Assembly (NCBI GenBank): GCA_902826305.1
Contig: CADEEH010000013.1
Coordinates: 1 to 54,298 of the forward strand
Direction of reading: 5' to 3'
DNA length: 54,298 bases
Source: an uncultured Burkholderiales bacterium
GTDB taxonomy: Bacteria > Pseudomonadota > Gammaproteobacteria > Burkholderiales > Burkholderiaceae_E
Position 1 is the stretch's first letter, and every line of letters starts with the position of its first letter. The position numbers and the translations under genes are program-made. The notes beneath the pieces are model-generated. The model was not told the DNA's origin and ran no database searches. It saw only the letters and a list, made by a program, of their open reading frames with translations. Of this stretch, positions 7,196-15,337 are shown piece by piece.

Positions 7196-8349
7196 CGACG
7201 GGTGGCCGGAGACGGTGGTCGCTCGCGGCAGGCGATCCGGACGATCGCCGCCGCCGCGTCGGGGCGGGCGATCCGCGCCGCGGCGTCGCGCATCCGTTGC
7301 AGTCGCGCCGGCTCGTCCAGCAGCCGCTTCACCTTGAAGCCGAGGGAGGGCAGGTCGACCGCCTTCAGCGCGCAGCCGGACTCCAGCAGGTAGTCGGCGT
7401 TGCGCTCCTCCTGCCCGGGGATCGGCGAGACGACGACCATCGGCAGGTGCATCGCCAGGCATTCACTGGTCGTCAAGCCGCCGGGCTTGGTGATCACCAG
7501 GTCGGCCGACGCCATCACCCGTTCGACCTCGGTCGTGAAACCCATCGGTCGCACGCGGCCGGCAAAGCGGGCGGCGACTTCGTTCAATCGCTCGAGCAGC
7601 GCCGCGTTGCGGCCCGCGAGCGCCACCAGCTGCCAGCGGTCATCGAGTGATGCCAGGTGCTCGACCGAGGTCTCGATGCCGCCGACCCCGGCGCCGCCGG
7701 ACATCACCAGCAGTGTCGGTCGGGTGGCGTCGATGCCGAGTGTCGACGCGGCGTCCGCGCGCGCGGGTGGATCGGCGAAGCGGGGCATGACCGCGATGCC
7801 GGTGACGGCGACCGCTTCAGGTGGGATGCCGCGTGCCACCAGCCTCGCCGCCACCTCGTCGTTGGCGACGAAGTAGCCGGACATGCCGGACTGCAGCCAC
7901 AGCCCGTGGATGTCGAAGTCGGTCACGTGCACCCACACCGGCGCGGTCGCGATGCCTTTGCGGATCCGTCGCGCGAGCAGCTCGGCGGGCAGGAAGTGGG
8001 TGCAGAGGATCACGTCCGGGCGCAGGTGATCGACGACCTCGTCGAGTCGCCGTGTGTTCAGTCGTTCCAGGCGACGGCGCAGCCGGTCGGCCAACGCATC
8101 GGACTCGCGGCGATCGCTGCGCTGGTACAGGTAGGACCACAGCAGCGGCGCGTGCTCGACGAGTTTGATGTAGCTCTCGCTGTACAGCGCGCGAAAGCCG
8201 CTGGCGACGTGGTCCATCACATCGACATGGACCGCCTCGACCCGCGGGGACGCCGCATCGGCGGCGGCACAGATCGCCTGCGCCGCGCGGACATGCCCCG
8301 CGCCGGCCGACACGCTGAGCACCAGCAGGCGGATCGATCTCGTCGTCAT
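7192..8349 (-). CDS. MGDG synthase-like glycosyltransferase (GT28)
   Basis: A 385-residue two-domain GT-B enzyme. The N terminus LLVLSVSAGAGHVRAAQAI is the glycine-rich loop of the MGDG_synth family. The second half carries the GT28 sugar-nucleotide signature VITKPGGLTTSECLA and VVSPIPGQEERNADYL. The family includes plant monogalactosyldiacylglycerol synthase and bacterial UgtP, which move a sugar from a UDP donor to diacylglycerol at the inner membrane. The gene overlaps the App1-type phosphatase gene by 4 bp. The sugar donor is unknown. MurG is a related alternative but has a different N-terminal motif. Confidence 0.85.
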   Translation of the reverse strand: MTTRSIRLLVLSVSAGAGHVRAAQAICAAADAASPRVEAVHVDVMDHVASGFRALYSESYIKLVEHAPLLWSYLYQRSDRRESDALADRLRRRLERLNTRRLDEVVDHLRPDVILCTHFLPAELLARRIRKGIATAPVWVHVTDFDIHGLWLQSGMSGYFVANDEVAARLVARGIPPEAVAVTGIAVMPRFADPPARADAASTLGIDATRPTLLVMSGGAGVGGIETSVEHLASLDDRWQLVALAGRNAALLERLNEVAARFAGRVRPMGFTTEVERVMASADLVITKPGGLTTSECLAMHLPMVVVSPIPGQEERNADYLLESGCALKAVDLPSLGFKVKRLLDEPARLQRMRDAAARIARPDAAAAIVRIACRERPPSPATRR

Positions 8350-8402
8350 CGGCTGCGGCCGAGGCCCTGGTCGGTGAGGGTGCGAAGTGCGCTCGGTGAC
8401 CC

Positions 8403-8457
8403 GGTCAGTGAGCGGTCGGTGAGCGGTCAGCGACCGGTCAGCGACCGGTCAGCGGCC
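8403..8457. repeat. Five tandem imperfect 11-bp repeats (GGTCAGYGASC)
   Basis: Five consecutive 11-bp units: GGTCAGTGAGC, GGTCGGTGAGC, GGTCAGCGACC twice, and GGTCAGCGGCC. The last two units include the final codons and stop of the methyltransferase gene that ends at 8438. The unit is not a multiple of three, so the repeat has not expanded as protein. It lies between two minus-strand genes and could have arisen by slippage or act as a transcript 3' element. Confidence 0.85.
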
Positions 8458-9391
8458 CGATGACCGCCTCCTCGCGCGACACCTTGATCGGGGGCGCCGC
8501 GCCCTGCCGCGTCGCGTGGAACGGGGACGATCGACCCTTGGCGTCGCTGACGCGGCCTTCGTAGCTGTTGCCCTGGATCCGGCCGTCGAAGCTGCGCACC
8601 TGGCCGGCCTCGTCCATCAGCTCGAACTGCAGGCGCTCGCCGCGCAGCCGCGGCTCGCGCAGCGCCGCCTGCAGTTCGCGAAAGCGCACGCTGCCGCGCG
8701 GCTTCTGGTATTGCTGCTCGATTTCCATCGTCGCCGATCCGCTGCTCGCGCCGTCGAAGACCAGTTGCCACTGGCCGCTCGCGTTCGCCGGCACGATCCA
8801 CAGGTAGGCGGGCCGACCGTCGATCGTCGACACGTCGTCGGGTTGCCAGTCGCCCATCGAGAACTGGTGCGACACGAGCCGCGTGCCGGGTTTCATCGCC
8901 ATCAGCGTCGGCCGCAACTTCAGGTTCAGCGCGGTCAGCAGGTACATCGTCACCACGGTCGCCTGCCGGAAGTCGGTGACGAAGATGTCGCCCTGCTCGA
9001 TGCGGGCGAGGCCGCCGACGCCCGAGCGTTCGAGATTGCGCCGCGCGTGTTCGACCATCTGCGGGTTGTACTCGATGCCGAGCGCCTTGGCGCGGAACTG
9101 CTTGGCCGCCGCGATCACGGTCCGGCCGTCGCCGGCGCCAAGGTCGACGACCGTGTCCTCCGAGGTGACCTCGGCCATCCGCAACATCCGTTCGACCAGC
9201 GCGTCGGGCGTCGGCACCCAGATCACATCCTTGCCGGCCTGGCCGACCGCGGGTGCGTTCGGATCGGGCGCTTCGTCGCGTGCGACGGCCGGCACACAGG
9301 TCATCGCCGCCAGCAGGATCGCGGCGATCGTGTGGCCGCGCCGGCGTCGCGGCAGGGCGGGCGGACGGACGGGCAATTCAATGGACATCAT
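8438..9391 (-). CDS. SAM-dependent methyltransferase with N-terminal signal sequence
   Basis: A 317-residue protein. Residues ~20-40 form a hydrophobic segment (HTIAAILLAAMTCVPAVARD) typical of a signal peptide. A class I methyltransferase domain follows: WVPTPDALVERML, motif I VVDLGAGDGRTVIAAA, motif II GIEYNP and a post-motif GDIFVTDF. The ~110 residues after it are rich in beta strands and hold no motif I recognise. ATG at 9391 is preferred because of a GGAG site; an ATG at 9409 overlaps the upstream gene stop. Export of a SAM-using enzyme is odd because SAM is not expected in the periplasm; the segment may instead be a membrane anchor with the enzyme in the cytoplasm. Confidence 0.8.
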   Translation of the reverse strand: MMSIELPVRPPALPRRRRGHTIAAILLAAMTCVPAVARDEAPDPNAPAVGQAGKDVIWVPTPDALVERMLRMAEVTSEDTVVDLGAGDGRTVIAAAKQFRAKALGIEYNPQMVEHARRNLERSGVGGLARIEQGDIFVTDFRQATVVTMYLLTALNLKLRPTLMAMKPGTRLVSHQFSMGDWQPDDVSTIDGRPAYLWIVPANASGQWQLVFDGASSGSATMEIEQQYQKPRGSVRFRELQAALREPRLRGERLQFELMDEAGQVRSFDGRIQGNSYEGRVSDAKGRSSPFHATRQGAAPPIKVSREEAVIGPLTGR

Positions 9392-9405
9392 CGACTCCGA
9401 AGGAT

Positions 9406-9789
9406 TCATCCGGGGGCACCCTGGCGCGCGATCAGCCAGACGCCGGCACAGATCAGGGCGATGCCACCCCAGCCGGACACCGTCAACGTCTCGCCGAGCC
9501 AGAAGCGTGCGATCAGCGCATTGACGATGTAGCCGATCGACAGCATCGGATAGGCGATCGTCACGGGCACCCGGGACAACGCGATGATCCAGATCACCAG
9601 GCTGATCGCATAACAGCCGAAACCGAGCAGGAACGGCCAGTCGGCCAGGATCCGAAGTCCGGTGTCCCAGGCCGTCTGCAACGACCAGGCGACCTCCCCG
9701 AGACGATTCGTGCCGAGTTTCAGCAGCGATTGCGCGAACGCATTGAGCAGCACGCCGGACAGGACGAGGGTGAAACTGACGGCATCCAT
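9406..9789 (-). CDS. Small EamA/SMR-like four-helix transporter
   Basis: A 127-residue integral membrane protein with four predicted helices and the half-size EamA/DMT pattern (LNAFAQSLLKLG, VTIAYPMLSIGYI, LGETLTVSGWGGIALICAGV). Its size and the ARFWLGE motif recall ArnE/ArnF-type lipid flippase subunits and small multidrug resistance proteins, which work as dimers. The substrate cannot be told. It starts 113 bp from the divergent kup gene, and its stop lies 15 bp before the methyltransferase start. Confidence 0.8.
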   Translation of the reverse strand: MDAVSFTLVLSGVLLNAFAQSLLKLGTNRLGEVAWSLQTAWDTGLRILADWPFLLGFGCYAISLVIWIIALSRVPVTIAYPMLSIGYIVNALIARFWLGETLTVSGWGGIALICAGVWLIARQGAPG

Positions 9790-9813
9790 GACCGCGTGCG
9801 CTCCGAGTTCGAA

Positions 9814-9839
9814 CGGACAGCACTATACCCCGCTGTCCG
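9814..9839. promoter_or_regulatory. 8-bp inverted repeat in the kup divergent promoter region
   Basis: CGGACAGC-N10-GCTGTCCG is a perfect inverted repeat in the 112 bp between the small transporter gene (minus) and kup (plus). Its spacer holds TATAGT when read on the minus strand, a good -10 about 33 bp before that gene's start. A dimeric repressor site over the -10 would fit. The regulator is unknown. Confidence 0.45.
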
Positions 9840-9864
9840 CGCGCTTCGCGAGCGGCAATCCCGG

Positions 9865-9893
9865 TGGTGACCCCGTCGACGGCCTGTTAAACT
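9865..9893 (+). promoter_or_regulatory. Putative kup promoter close to the start codon
   Basis: TAAACT (9888-9893) resembles a sigma-70 -10 box, with a weak TGGTGA 17 bp upstream. The expected transcription start falls within a few bases of the kup ATG at 9902, and no Shine-Dalgarno sequence is visible, so the mRNA may be leaderless or nearly so. Confidence 0.35.
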
Positions 9894-9901
9894 GCGCGCC
9901 C

Positions 9902-11803
9902 ATGTCCGCCTTGACGACCGGCACGACCCCGCACGCGGAATCCCACGGTCGGCATCCGCTGGCCGGACTGACACTCGCTGCACTCGGTGTCGTCTACGGC
10001 GACATCGGCACCAGTCCGCTGTACGCGTTTCGCGAGGCGTTCAACGGTGCCCACGCGATACCGCTGACGCCGGAGAACGTGTTCGCGGTGCTGTCGATGA
10101 TGGTCTGGTCGGTGACGGTGGTCGTCGCGATCAAGTACGTGCTGATCATGCTCCGCTTCGACAACCGGGGCGAAGGTGGGGTGCTGGCGCTGCTGTCGGT
10201 GACCACGCAGATGGTGCGCGACCGGCCACGGCTGGCCTGGCTGCTGTCGATGCTCGGCGCGTTCGCGGTCTCGCTGTTCTACGGCGACGCGGTGATCACG
10301 CCGGCGATCTCGGTGTTGTCGGCGGTCGAGGGGGTGCACATCGCGTACCCGGGGCTCGAACATGCGGTCGTGCCGGTGTCGATGCTGATCCTGATCGGCC
10401 TGTTCTCGATCCAGCGCCACGGCGTCGCCGCGGTCGGCTCGTTGTTCGGACCGGTGATGATCCTGTGGTTCACGACGCTCGCGGTGCTTGGTGTGGTGAG
10501 CATCGCCGAGACACCGATGGTGCTGCGTGCGATCAATCCGACCTACGCGTTCGGATTCGCGCTCGAACATCCGGGCTGGGCGTTCCTGGCGATCAGCGCG
10601 GTCTTCCTGTGCCTGACCGGGGCCGAGGCGTTGTACGGGGACATGGGTCACTTCGGGCCGAAGCCGGTGCGGATCGCCTGGTTCGGATTCGTCTTCCCGG
10701 CGCTGATGATCAACTATTTCGGCCAGGGTGCACTGGTGCTGCGCCAGCCGGAGGCGGCCAAGAATCCGTTCTACCTGCTCGCCCCGGAGGCCCTGCTGGT
10801 GCCGATGGTCGCGCTGGCGACCGTGGCGACGGTGATCGCGTCGCAGGCGACGATCGCCGGTGCATTCTCGGCGACACAGAACGCCTCGCGGCTGAACTTC
10901 CTGCCCCGCCTGCGGGTGCTGCATACATCCGAGACCCGGCAGGGCCAGATCTACATCCCGCTGGTCAACTGGCTGCTGCTGGCGCTGGTGCTGATGCTGG
11001 TGCTGATGTTCCGCTCGTCGGAGCGGCTGGCCGATGCCTACGGGGTGGCGGTGGCGGGTGACCTGCTGCTGTCCAGTGTGATGCTGGTGATCGCGCTGCC
11101 GTTCGCCAGCGGCAGGCTGCGCTGGTTGTGGCCGTTTTTTGTCATCGTCGGTGCCTTCGAGGCGCTGTTCTTCGCATCGAACGCGACCAAGTTCTTCGAC
11201 GGCGGCTGGTTTCCGCTGCTGCTCGGGGTGGTGCTGTTCACGGTGCTGTCGACCTGGCGCCGGGGCATCGAGATCATGCGCGCCCGCAAGGACCCGTCGC
11301 TGCGCGGCGTGGGCGACGGACTGCACCTGGACCTGGCCGACATCCCGCGGGTGCCGGGTACGGCGGTCTTCTTCAGTTCCAGCGCCGGCGGCTGTCCGAG
11401 CGCTTTCCTGCACAACCTGAAACACAACAAGGTGGTGCACGAACAGACGGTGTTCCTGACCGTGATCTTCGAGGATGCGCCGCACGTCCCGGACAATGAA
11501 CGGGTGGAGGTGATGCGTGGCGAGAACGGCATCGTCCGGATCGTCGCCCACTTCGGGTTCCGCGAGGATCCGGACATCAAGCTGGTGATGCAGCTCGCCG
11601 CGATCAAGGGTGTGTTCGTCGACGTCAACGAAACGTCGTATTTCACCAGCAAGCCGACGGTGGTGTCGGTATCCAAGCGTGGCCTGTTCAGCTGGCGCCG
11701 CTCGCTGTTCGGATGGATGTTGCAGAACTCGACCAGCGTCGCCAACTATTTCGGCCTGCCGCCGAACCGGGTGATCGAGCTCGGCGCCCAGGTCGGCATC
11801 TGA
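9902..11803 (+). CDS. kup: Kup-family low-affinity potassium uptake protein
   Basis: A 633-residue membrane protein, the usual Kup length. The first helix carries the family signature LGVVYGDIGTSPLYAFREAF. About 12 hydrophobic segments follow up to residue ~450, including ITPAISVLSAVEGV and NASRLNFLPRLRV, with a ~150-residue cytoplasmic C-terminal domain. It takes up K+ across the inner membrane by proton symport. It is transcribed alone, divergent from a small transporter and convergent with the next gene. ATG at 9902 gives the normal N terminus; the upstream extension of the frame is non-coding. Confidence 0.95.
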   Translation: MSALTTGTTPHAESHGRHPLAGLTLAALGVVYGDIGTSPLYAFREAFNGAHAIPLTPENVFAVLSMMVWSVTVVVAIKYVLIMLRFDNRGEGGVLALLSVTTQMVRDRPRLAWLLSMLGAFAVSLFYGDAVITPAISVLSAVEGVHIAYPGLEHAVVPVSMLILIGLFSIQRHGVAAVGSLFGPVMILWFTTLAVLGVVSIAETPMVLRAINPTYAFGFALEHPGWAFLAISAVFLCLTGAEALYGDMGHFGPKPVRIAWFGFVFPALMINYFGQGALVLRQPEAAKNPFYLLAPEALLVPMVALATVATVIASQATIAGAFSATQNASRLNFLPRLRVLHTSETRQGQIYIPLVNWLLLALVLMLVLMFRSSERLADAYGVAVAGDLLLSSVMLVIALPFASGRLRWLWPFFVIVGAFEALFFASNATKFFDGGWFPLLLGVVLFTVLSTWRRGIEIMRARKDPSLRGVGDGLHLDLADIPRVPGTAVFFSSSAGGCPSAFLHNLKHNKVVHEQTVFLTVIFEDAPHVPDNERVEVMRGENGIVRIVAHFGFREDPDIKLVMQLAAIKGVFVDVNETSYFTSKPTVVSVSKRGLFSWRRSLFGWMLQNSTSVANYFGLPPNRVIELGAQVGI

Positions 11804-11828
11804 CGCCGCCGGCGACCTTTCGCCAGCG

Positions 11829-12989
11829 TCAGCCCGCCAGCGCCTGGTCCAGGTCGGCGATCAGATCCTCGGTCGCTTCGATGCCGAGGGCGAGCCGGAC
11901 CAGGTCGGGCTGCACGCCGGCCACCCGCATCTGCTCGTCGTCGAGTGTCCCGGCCCACATCGCCGCCGCGTGCACGACCAGCGACTCGACCCCGCCGAGG
12001 CTCACCGCGTGCGTGAACAAGCGCAGGCGCGACACGAAACGGGCGGCGCCGGCGTAGCCGCCGTGGACCCTCAGCGCGAGCACACCACCGAATCCGCTCA
12101 TCTGCTCGCGTGCGAGCTGGTGCTGCGGATGGCTTTCCAGACCCGGGTGATGGACCGCGGCGACCGCCGGATGGCCGGCCAGGTGGCGGGCCACCGCAAG
12201 CGCGTTGTGGTTGGTGCGCTCGACCCGCAGCGCGAGTGTGCGCAGGCCCCGCAGCAGCAGCCACGCGTCGTGCGGCCCGAGCGTCGCGCCGAGTACGATC
12301 GCGCTGGACCAGATCCGCTCGATCAACGCCCGCGAGGCGACGATCGCCCCCGCGGTCAGGTCGTGATGACCCCCCAGGTATTTGGTTGCGCTGTGGACGA
12401 CGACATCGACACCCAACGCGAGCGGTCGCTGGTTCAGCGGCGTCGCGAACGTGTTGTCGGCCACCACCAGCGCACCGGCCGCCCGGGCGGCTGCGCAGAC
12501 CGCGCGCAGGTCGGTCAGTGCGAGGGTCGGATTGGCCGGTGTCTCGACCAGCACCAGGCGGGCGCCGGCGGCGATCGCGCCGACGAAGGCGTCGGTATCG
12601 GCCTGGTCGACCAGGGTCACGGTCACGCCGAACCGCGGCAGCATCTCGGCGAGCAGCCGCGCGGTGCCCATGTAGTGCGCGGTCTGCGCGACCACCCGGT
12701 CGCCCTGGCCGACCAGGGCAAGCACCGTGGTCGATATCGCCCCCATGCCGCTGGCGGTCACCAATGCCGCCTCGCCGCCTTCGAGTCCGGCGATCAGTGC
12801 CGCGACCCGTTCGTGGGTCGGGTTGCCGTAGCGTGTGTAGTAGCGCGTGTGCATCACCTGCCCGGCCATCCGGGCGAAGTCCTCGGCATCCCGGGCGACG
12901 AAGGTGGCCGACGGATGGATCGGCGGCGCGAGTGCACTGTCGCCTTCGGGACGCGGGTCGCCGTGCACGAGGTGGGTGTCGGGGCGCAT
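11829..12989 (-). CDS. Cys/Met-metabolism PLP enzyme (cystathionine gamma-lyase/synthase family)
   Basis: A 386-residue PLP enzyme. Recognisable elements are the start PDTHLVHGD..., the YTRYGNPT loop that binds the phosphate of a neighbouring subunit, LVETPANPTL and VADNTFATPLNQRPL, and the Schiff-base lysine in HSATKYLGGHHDLTAG. Members cleave or make thioethers: cystathionine gamma-synthase, cystathionine beta- or gamma-lyase, or methionine gamma-lyase. The C-terminal VSLGGVESLV is typical of several subclasses, so the reaction cannot be fixed. It is a single gene, convergent with kup and divergent from a small membrane-protein gene. Confidence 0.85.
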   Translation of the reverse strand: MRPDTHLVHGDPRPEGDSALAPPIHPSATFVARDAEDFARMAGQVMHTRYYTRYGNPTHERVAALIAGLEGGEAALVTASGMGAISTTVLALVGQGDRVVAQTAHYMGTARLLAEMLPRFGVTVTLVDQADTDAFVGAIAAGARLVLVETPANPTLALTDLRAVCAAARAAGALVVADNTFATPLNQRPLALGVDVVVHSATKYLGGHHDLTAGAIVASRALIERIWSSAIVLGATLGPHDAWLLLRGLRTLALRVERTNHNALAVARHLAGHPAVAAVHHPGLESHPQHQLAREQMSGFGGVLALRVHGGYAGAARFVSRLRLFTHAVSLGGVESLVVHAAAMWAGTLDDEQMRVAGVQPDLVRLALGIEATEDLIADLDQALAG

Positions 12990-13062
12990 CGAAGCCTTCC
13001 TGCGGTGGGGCGGTCGGATCGGAACTACAATTGTCGCGGAGATCTCCGAGGGAGTGTTCCGG

Positions 13063-13290
13063 ATGTCGGATCGACCGCTGCGGCCCGCCGGCGAGGCGAT
13101 CGTCGCCACGGGTGCCGATGCAACACCGATGACGTATTCGACGCGACTGCTGCGGGTGGCCGGCTCGCTCGTGCTGGCCGCTCTGCTAGGATTCGCGCTC
13201 GTATGGGCGTTCCTCGCCTATACCCGGCCCGGGATGGTGGTCGACCTGGCGTCGCTGCTGCAGATGTGCGGCATCCCCATCGCCCGCTGA
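13063..13290 (+). CDS. Small single-pass membrane protein, unknown function
   Basis: A possible 75-residue protein with a polar N terminus of ~28 residues, one strong transmembrane segment (VAGSLVLAALLGFALVWAFL) and a short tail ending GIPIAR. A GAGGGAG ribosome-binding sequence sits about 8 bp before ATG 13063. It ends 67 bp before parE. No family is recognised. Good codon use and the RBS favour a real gene, but short size keeps confidence moderate. Confidence 0.55.
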   Translation: MSDRPLRPAGEAIVATGADATPMTYSTRLLRVAGSLVLAALLGFALVWAFLAYTRPGMVVDLASLLQMCGIPIAR

Positions 13291-13357
13291 ACCGCCGGAT
13301 ATCGACGGCATCCGTGTGCACCGTCCGGTGCACACCTCGACGGCAACGAAACGAGCG

Positions 13358-15337
13358 ATGGCCACGCGCAAGGACGAGTACAGCGAGAGCTCGATCCGGG
13401 TCCTGAAGGGGCTCGAGCCGGTCAAGCAGCGCCCGGGCATGTACACCCGGACCGAAACCCCGCTGCACATCATCCAGGAGGTCGTCGACAACTCGGCCGA
13501 CGAGGCCCTCGCTGGCCACGGCAGCCGGCTCGAGGTGACGCTGCACGGTGACGGCAGCGTGTCGGTCGAGGACGACGGCCGCGGCATTCCGGTCGGCCCA
13601 CACCCCGAGGAGCGGGTGCCGGTCGTCGAGATCGTCTTCACGCGGCTGCACGCCGGCGGCAAGTTCGACAAGCAGGCGGGCGGCGCCTACAGCTTCTCGG
13701 GCGGGCTGCACGGGGTCGGTGTGTCGGTGACCAACGCGCTGGCGAAACGGCTTGAGGTCACCGTCTGGCGCGACGGCGCGGTGCACGAGATCGCATTCGC
13801 CGACGGCGACGTCGCGTCGAAGCTGAAGCAGAAGGCGCCGGCGAAGGGTGAACGCCGCACCGGCACCCGGGTGCGGGTCTGGCCGAATCCGAAGTACTTC
13901 GATTCACCGGTCGTGCCGCAGGGTGACCTGGTGCACCTGCTGCGATCGAAGGCGGTGCTGCTGCCCGGCATCAAGGTCACGCTGACCGAGGAGAAGACGG
14001 GTCGCGCCACGACCTGGCAATACCAGGACGGACTGCGCGGCTACCTGACCGAGACGCTGGCCTCGAGCGCCGGTGCCGAGCCGGTGATCCCGCTGTTCGA
14101 AGGTCAGCAGTACGCGGACGCGGATCACGAGACCTTCGCCGAAGGCGAGGGTGCGCAATGGGTGGTCGCCTTCACCGACGAAGGCCCGCTGGTGCGCGAG
14201 TCGTACGTGAACCTGATCCCGACCACGGCCGGTGGCACCCACGAGGCGGGGCTGCGCGAGGGCCTGTTCGGTGCGGTCAAGAGTTTCATCGAACTGCATT
14301 CGCTGCTGCCCAAGGGGGTCAAGCTGATGTCCGAGGACGTGTTCGCCCGGGCGAGTTATGTCCTGTCGGCCAAGGTGCTCGACCCGCAGTTCCAGGGCCA
14401 GACCAAGGAGCGGCTGAACTCGCGCGACGCGGTGCGGCTGGTCGCGTCGCTGACCCGGCCGCAACTCGAATTGTGGCTGAACCAGCATGTCGACTCGGGT
14501 CGCCGGCTCGCCGAACTGGTGATCCGTCAGGCGCAGGCACGCAGCCGCGCCGCGCAGAAGGTCGAGAAACGCAAGGGTTCCGGGGTCGCGGTGCTGCCGG
14601 GCAAGCTGACCGACTGCGAATCGACCGATGTCAGCCGCAACGAGCTGTTCCTGGTCGAGGGTGATTCGGCCGGCGGCTCGGCGAAGATGGGGCGCGACAA
14701 GGAGTTCCAGGCGATCCTGCCGCTGCGTGGCAAGGTGCTCAACACCTGGGAAACCGAACGCGACCGTCTGTTCGCCAACAACGAGATCCACGACATCGCG
14801 GTGGCGATCGGCGTCGATCCACACGGTGTCGCCGACGAACCGGACCTGTCGAACCTGCGCTACGGGCGGATCTGCATCCTGTCGGACGCGGACGTCGACG
14901 GATCACACATCCAGGTGCTGCTGCTGACGCTGTTCTTCCGCCACTTCCCGCGACTGGTCGATCGGGGCCACGTCTGCATCGCGCGGCCGCCGCTGTTCAG
15001 GGTCGACGTGCCGGCGCAGGGCAAGCGACCGCTGCGCAAGCTCTATTGCCTGGACGAGGGCGAACTGCGCCACGTCGAGGACAAGCTGCGCAAGGACGGC
15101 GTGCGCGACGGTTCGTGGACGATCTCGCGTTTCAAGGGCCTGGGCGAGATGAATGCCGAGCAGCTCTGGGAGACGACGATGAACCCCGACACGCGGCGAC
15201 TGGTGCCGGTGCTGCTGGGTTCGATCGACCGCGCCGGCACCGAGAGCCGCTTCACGATGCTGATGGGACGCGGCGAGGCGGCCGCGCGCCGGTCATGGAT
15301 CGAGGAGCGCGGCAACGAGGCGGTGGTCGATGTCTGA
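13358..15337 (+). CDS. parE: DNA topoisomerase IV subunit B
   Basis: A 659-residue ATPase subunit of topoisomerase IV, which decatenates daughter chromosomes. The GHKL ATPase region includes [22 protein letters not shown] and [17 protein letters not shown]. The TOPRIM domain follows with [28 protein letters not shown] and [11 protein letters not shown], and the C-terminal tail has [19 protein letters not shown]. The length and PGMYT.....HIIQE start favour ParE over GyrB, as does the adjacent parC. The start is ATG 13358; the last 8 bp overlap parC, so the two subunits are translationally coupled. Confidence 0.95.
   Translation: MATRKDEYSESSIRVLKGLEPVKQRPGMYTRTETPLHIIQEVVDNSADEALAGHGSRLEVTLHGDGSVSVEDDGRGIPVGPHPEERVPVVEIVFTRLHAGGKFDKQAGGAYSFSGGLHGVGVSVTNALAKRLEVTVWRDGAVHEIAFADGDVASKLKQKAPAKGERRTGTRVRVWPNPKYFDSPVVPQGDLVHLLRSKAVLLPGIKVTLTEEKTGRATTWQYQDGLRGYLTETLASSAGAEPVIPLFEGQQYADADHETFAEGEGAQWVVAFTDEGPLVRESYVNLIPTTAGGTHEAGLREGLFGAVKSFIELHSLLPKGVKLMSEDVFARASYVLSAKVLDPQFQGQTKERLNSRDAVRLVASLTRPQLELWLNQHVDSGRRLAELVIRQAQARSRAAQKVEKRKGSGVAVLPGKLTDCESTDVSRNELFLVEGDSAGGSAKMGRDKEFQAILPLRGKVLNTWETERDRLFANNEIHDIAVAIGVDPHGVADEPDLSNLRYGRICILSDADVDGSHIQVLLLTLFFRHFPRLVDRGHVCIARPPLFRVDVPAQGKRPLRKLYCLDEGELRHVEDKLRKDGVRDGSWTISRFKGLGEMNAEQLWETTMNPDTRRLVPVLLGSIDRAGTESRFTMLMGRGEAAARRSWIEERGNEAVVDV

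Noticed and set aside
8403-8457. Short repeats as a possible CRISPR array
   Set aside because: Units are contiguous 11-mers with no spacers and no cas genes nearby.
11804-11828. GGCGA-CCTT-TCGCC-like hairpin between kup and the PLP enzyme gene
   Set aside because: Short stem, no U-run; too weak to list as a terminator.
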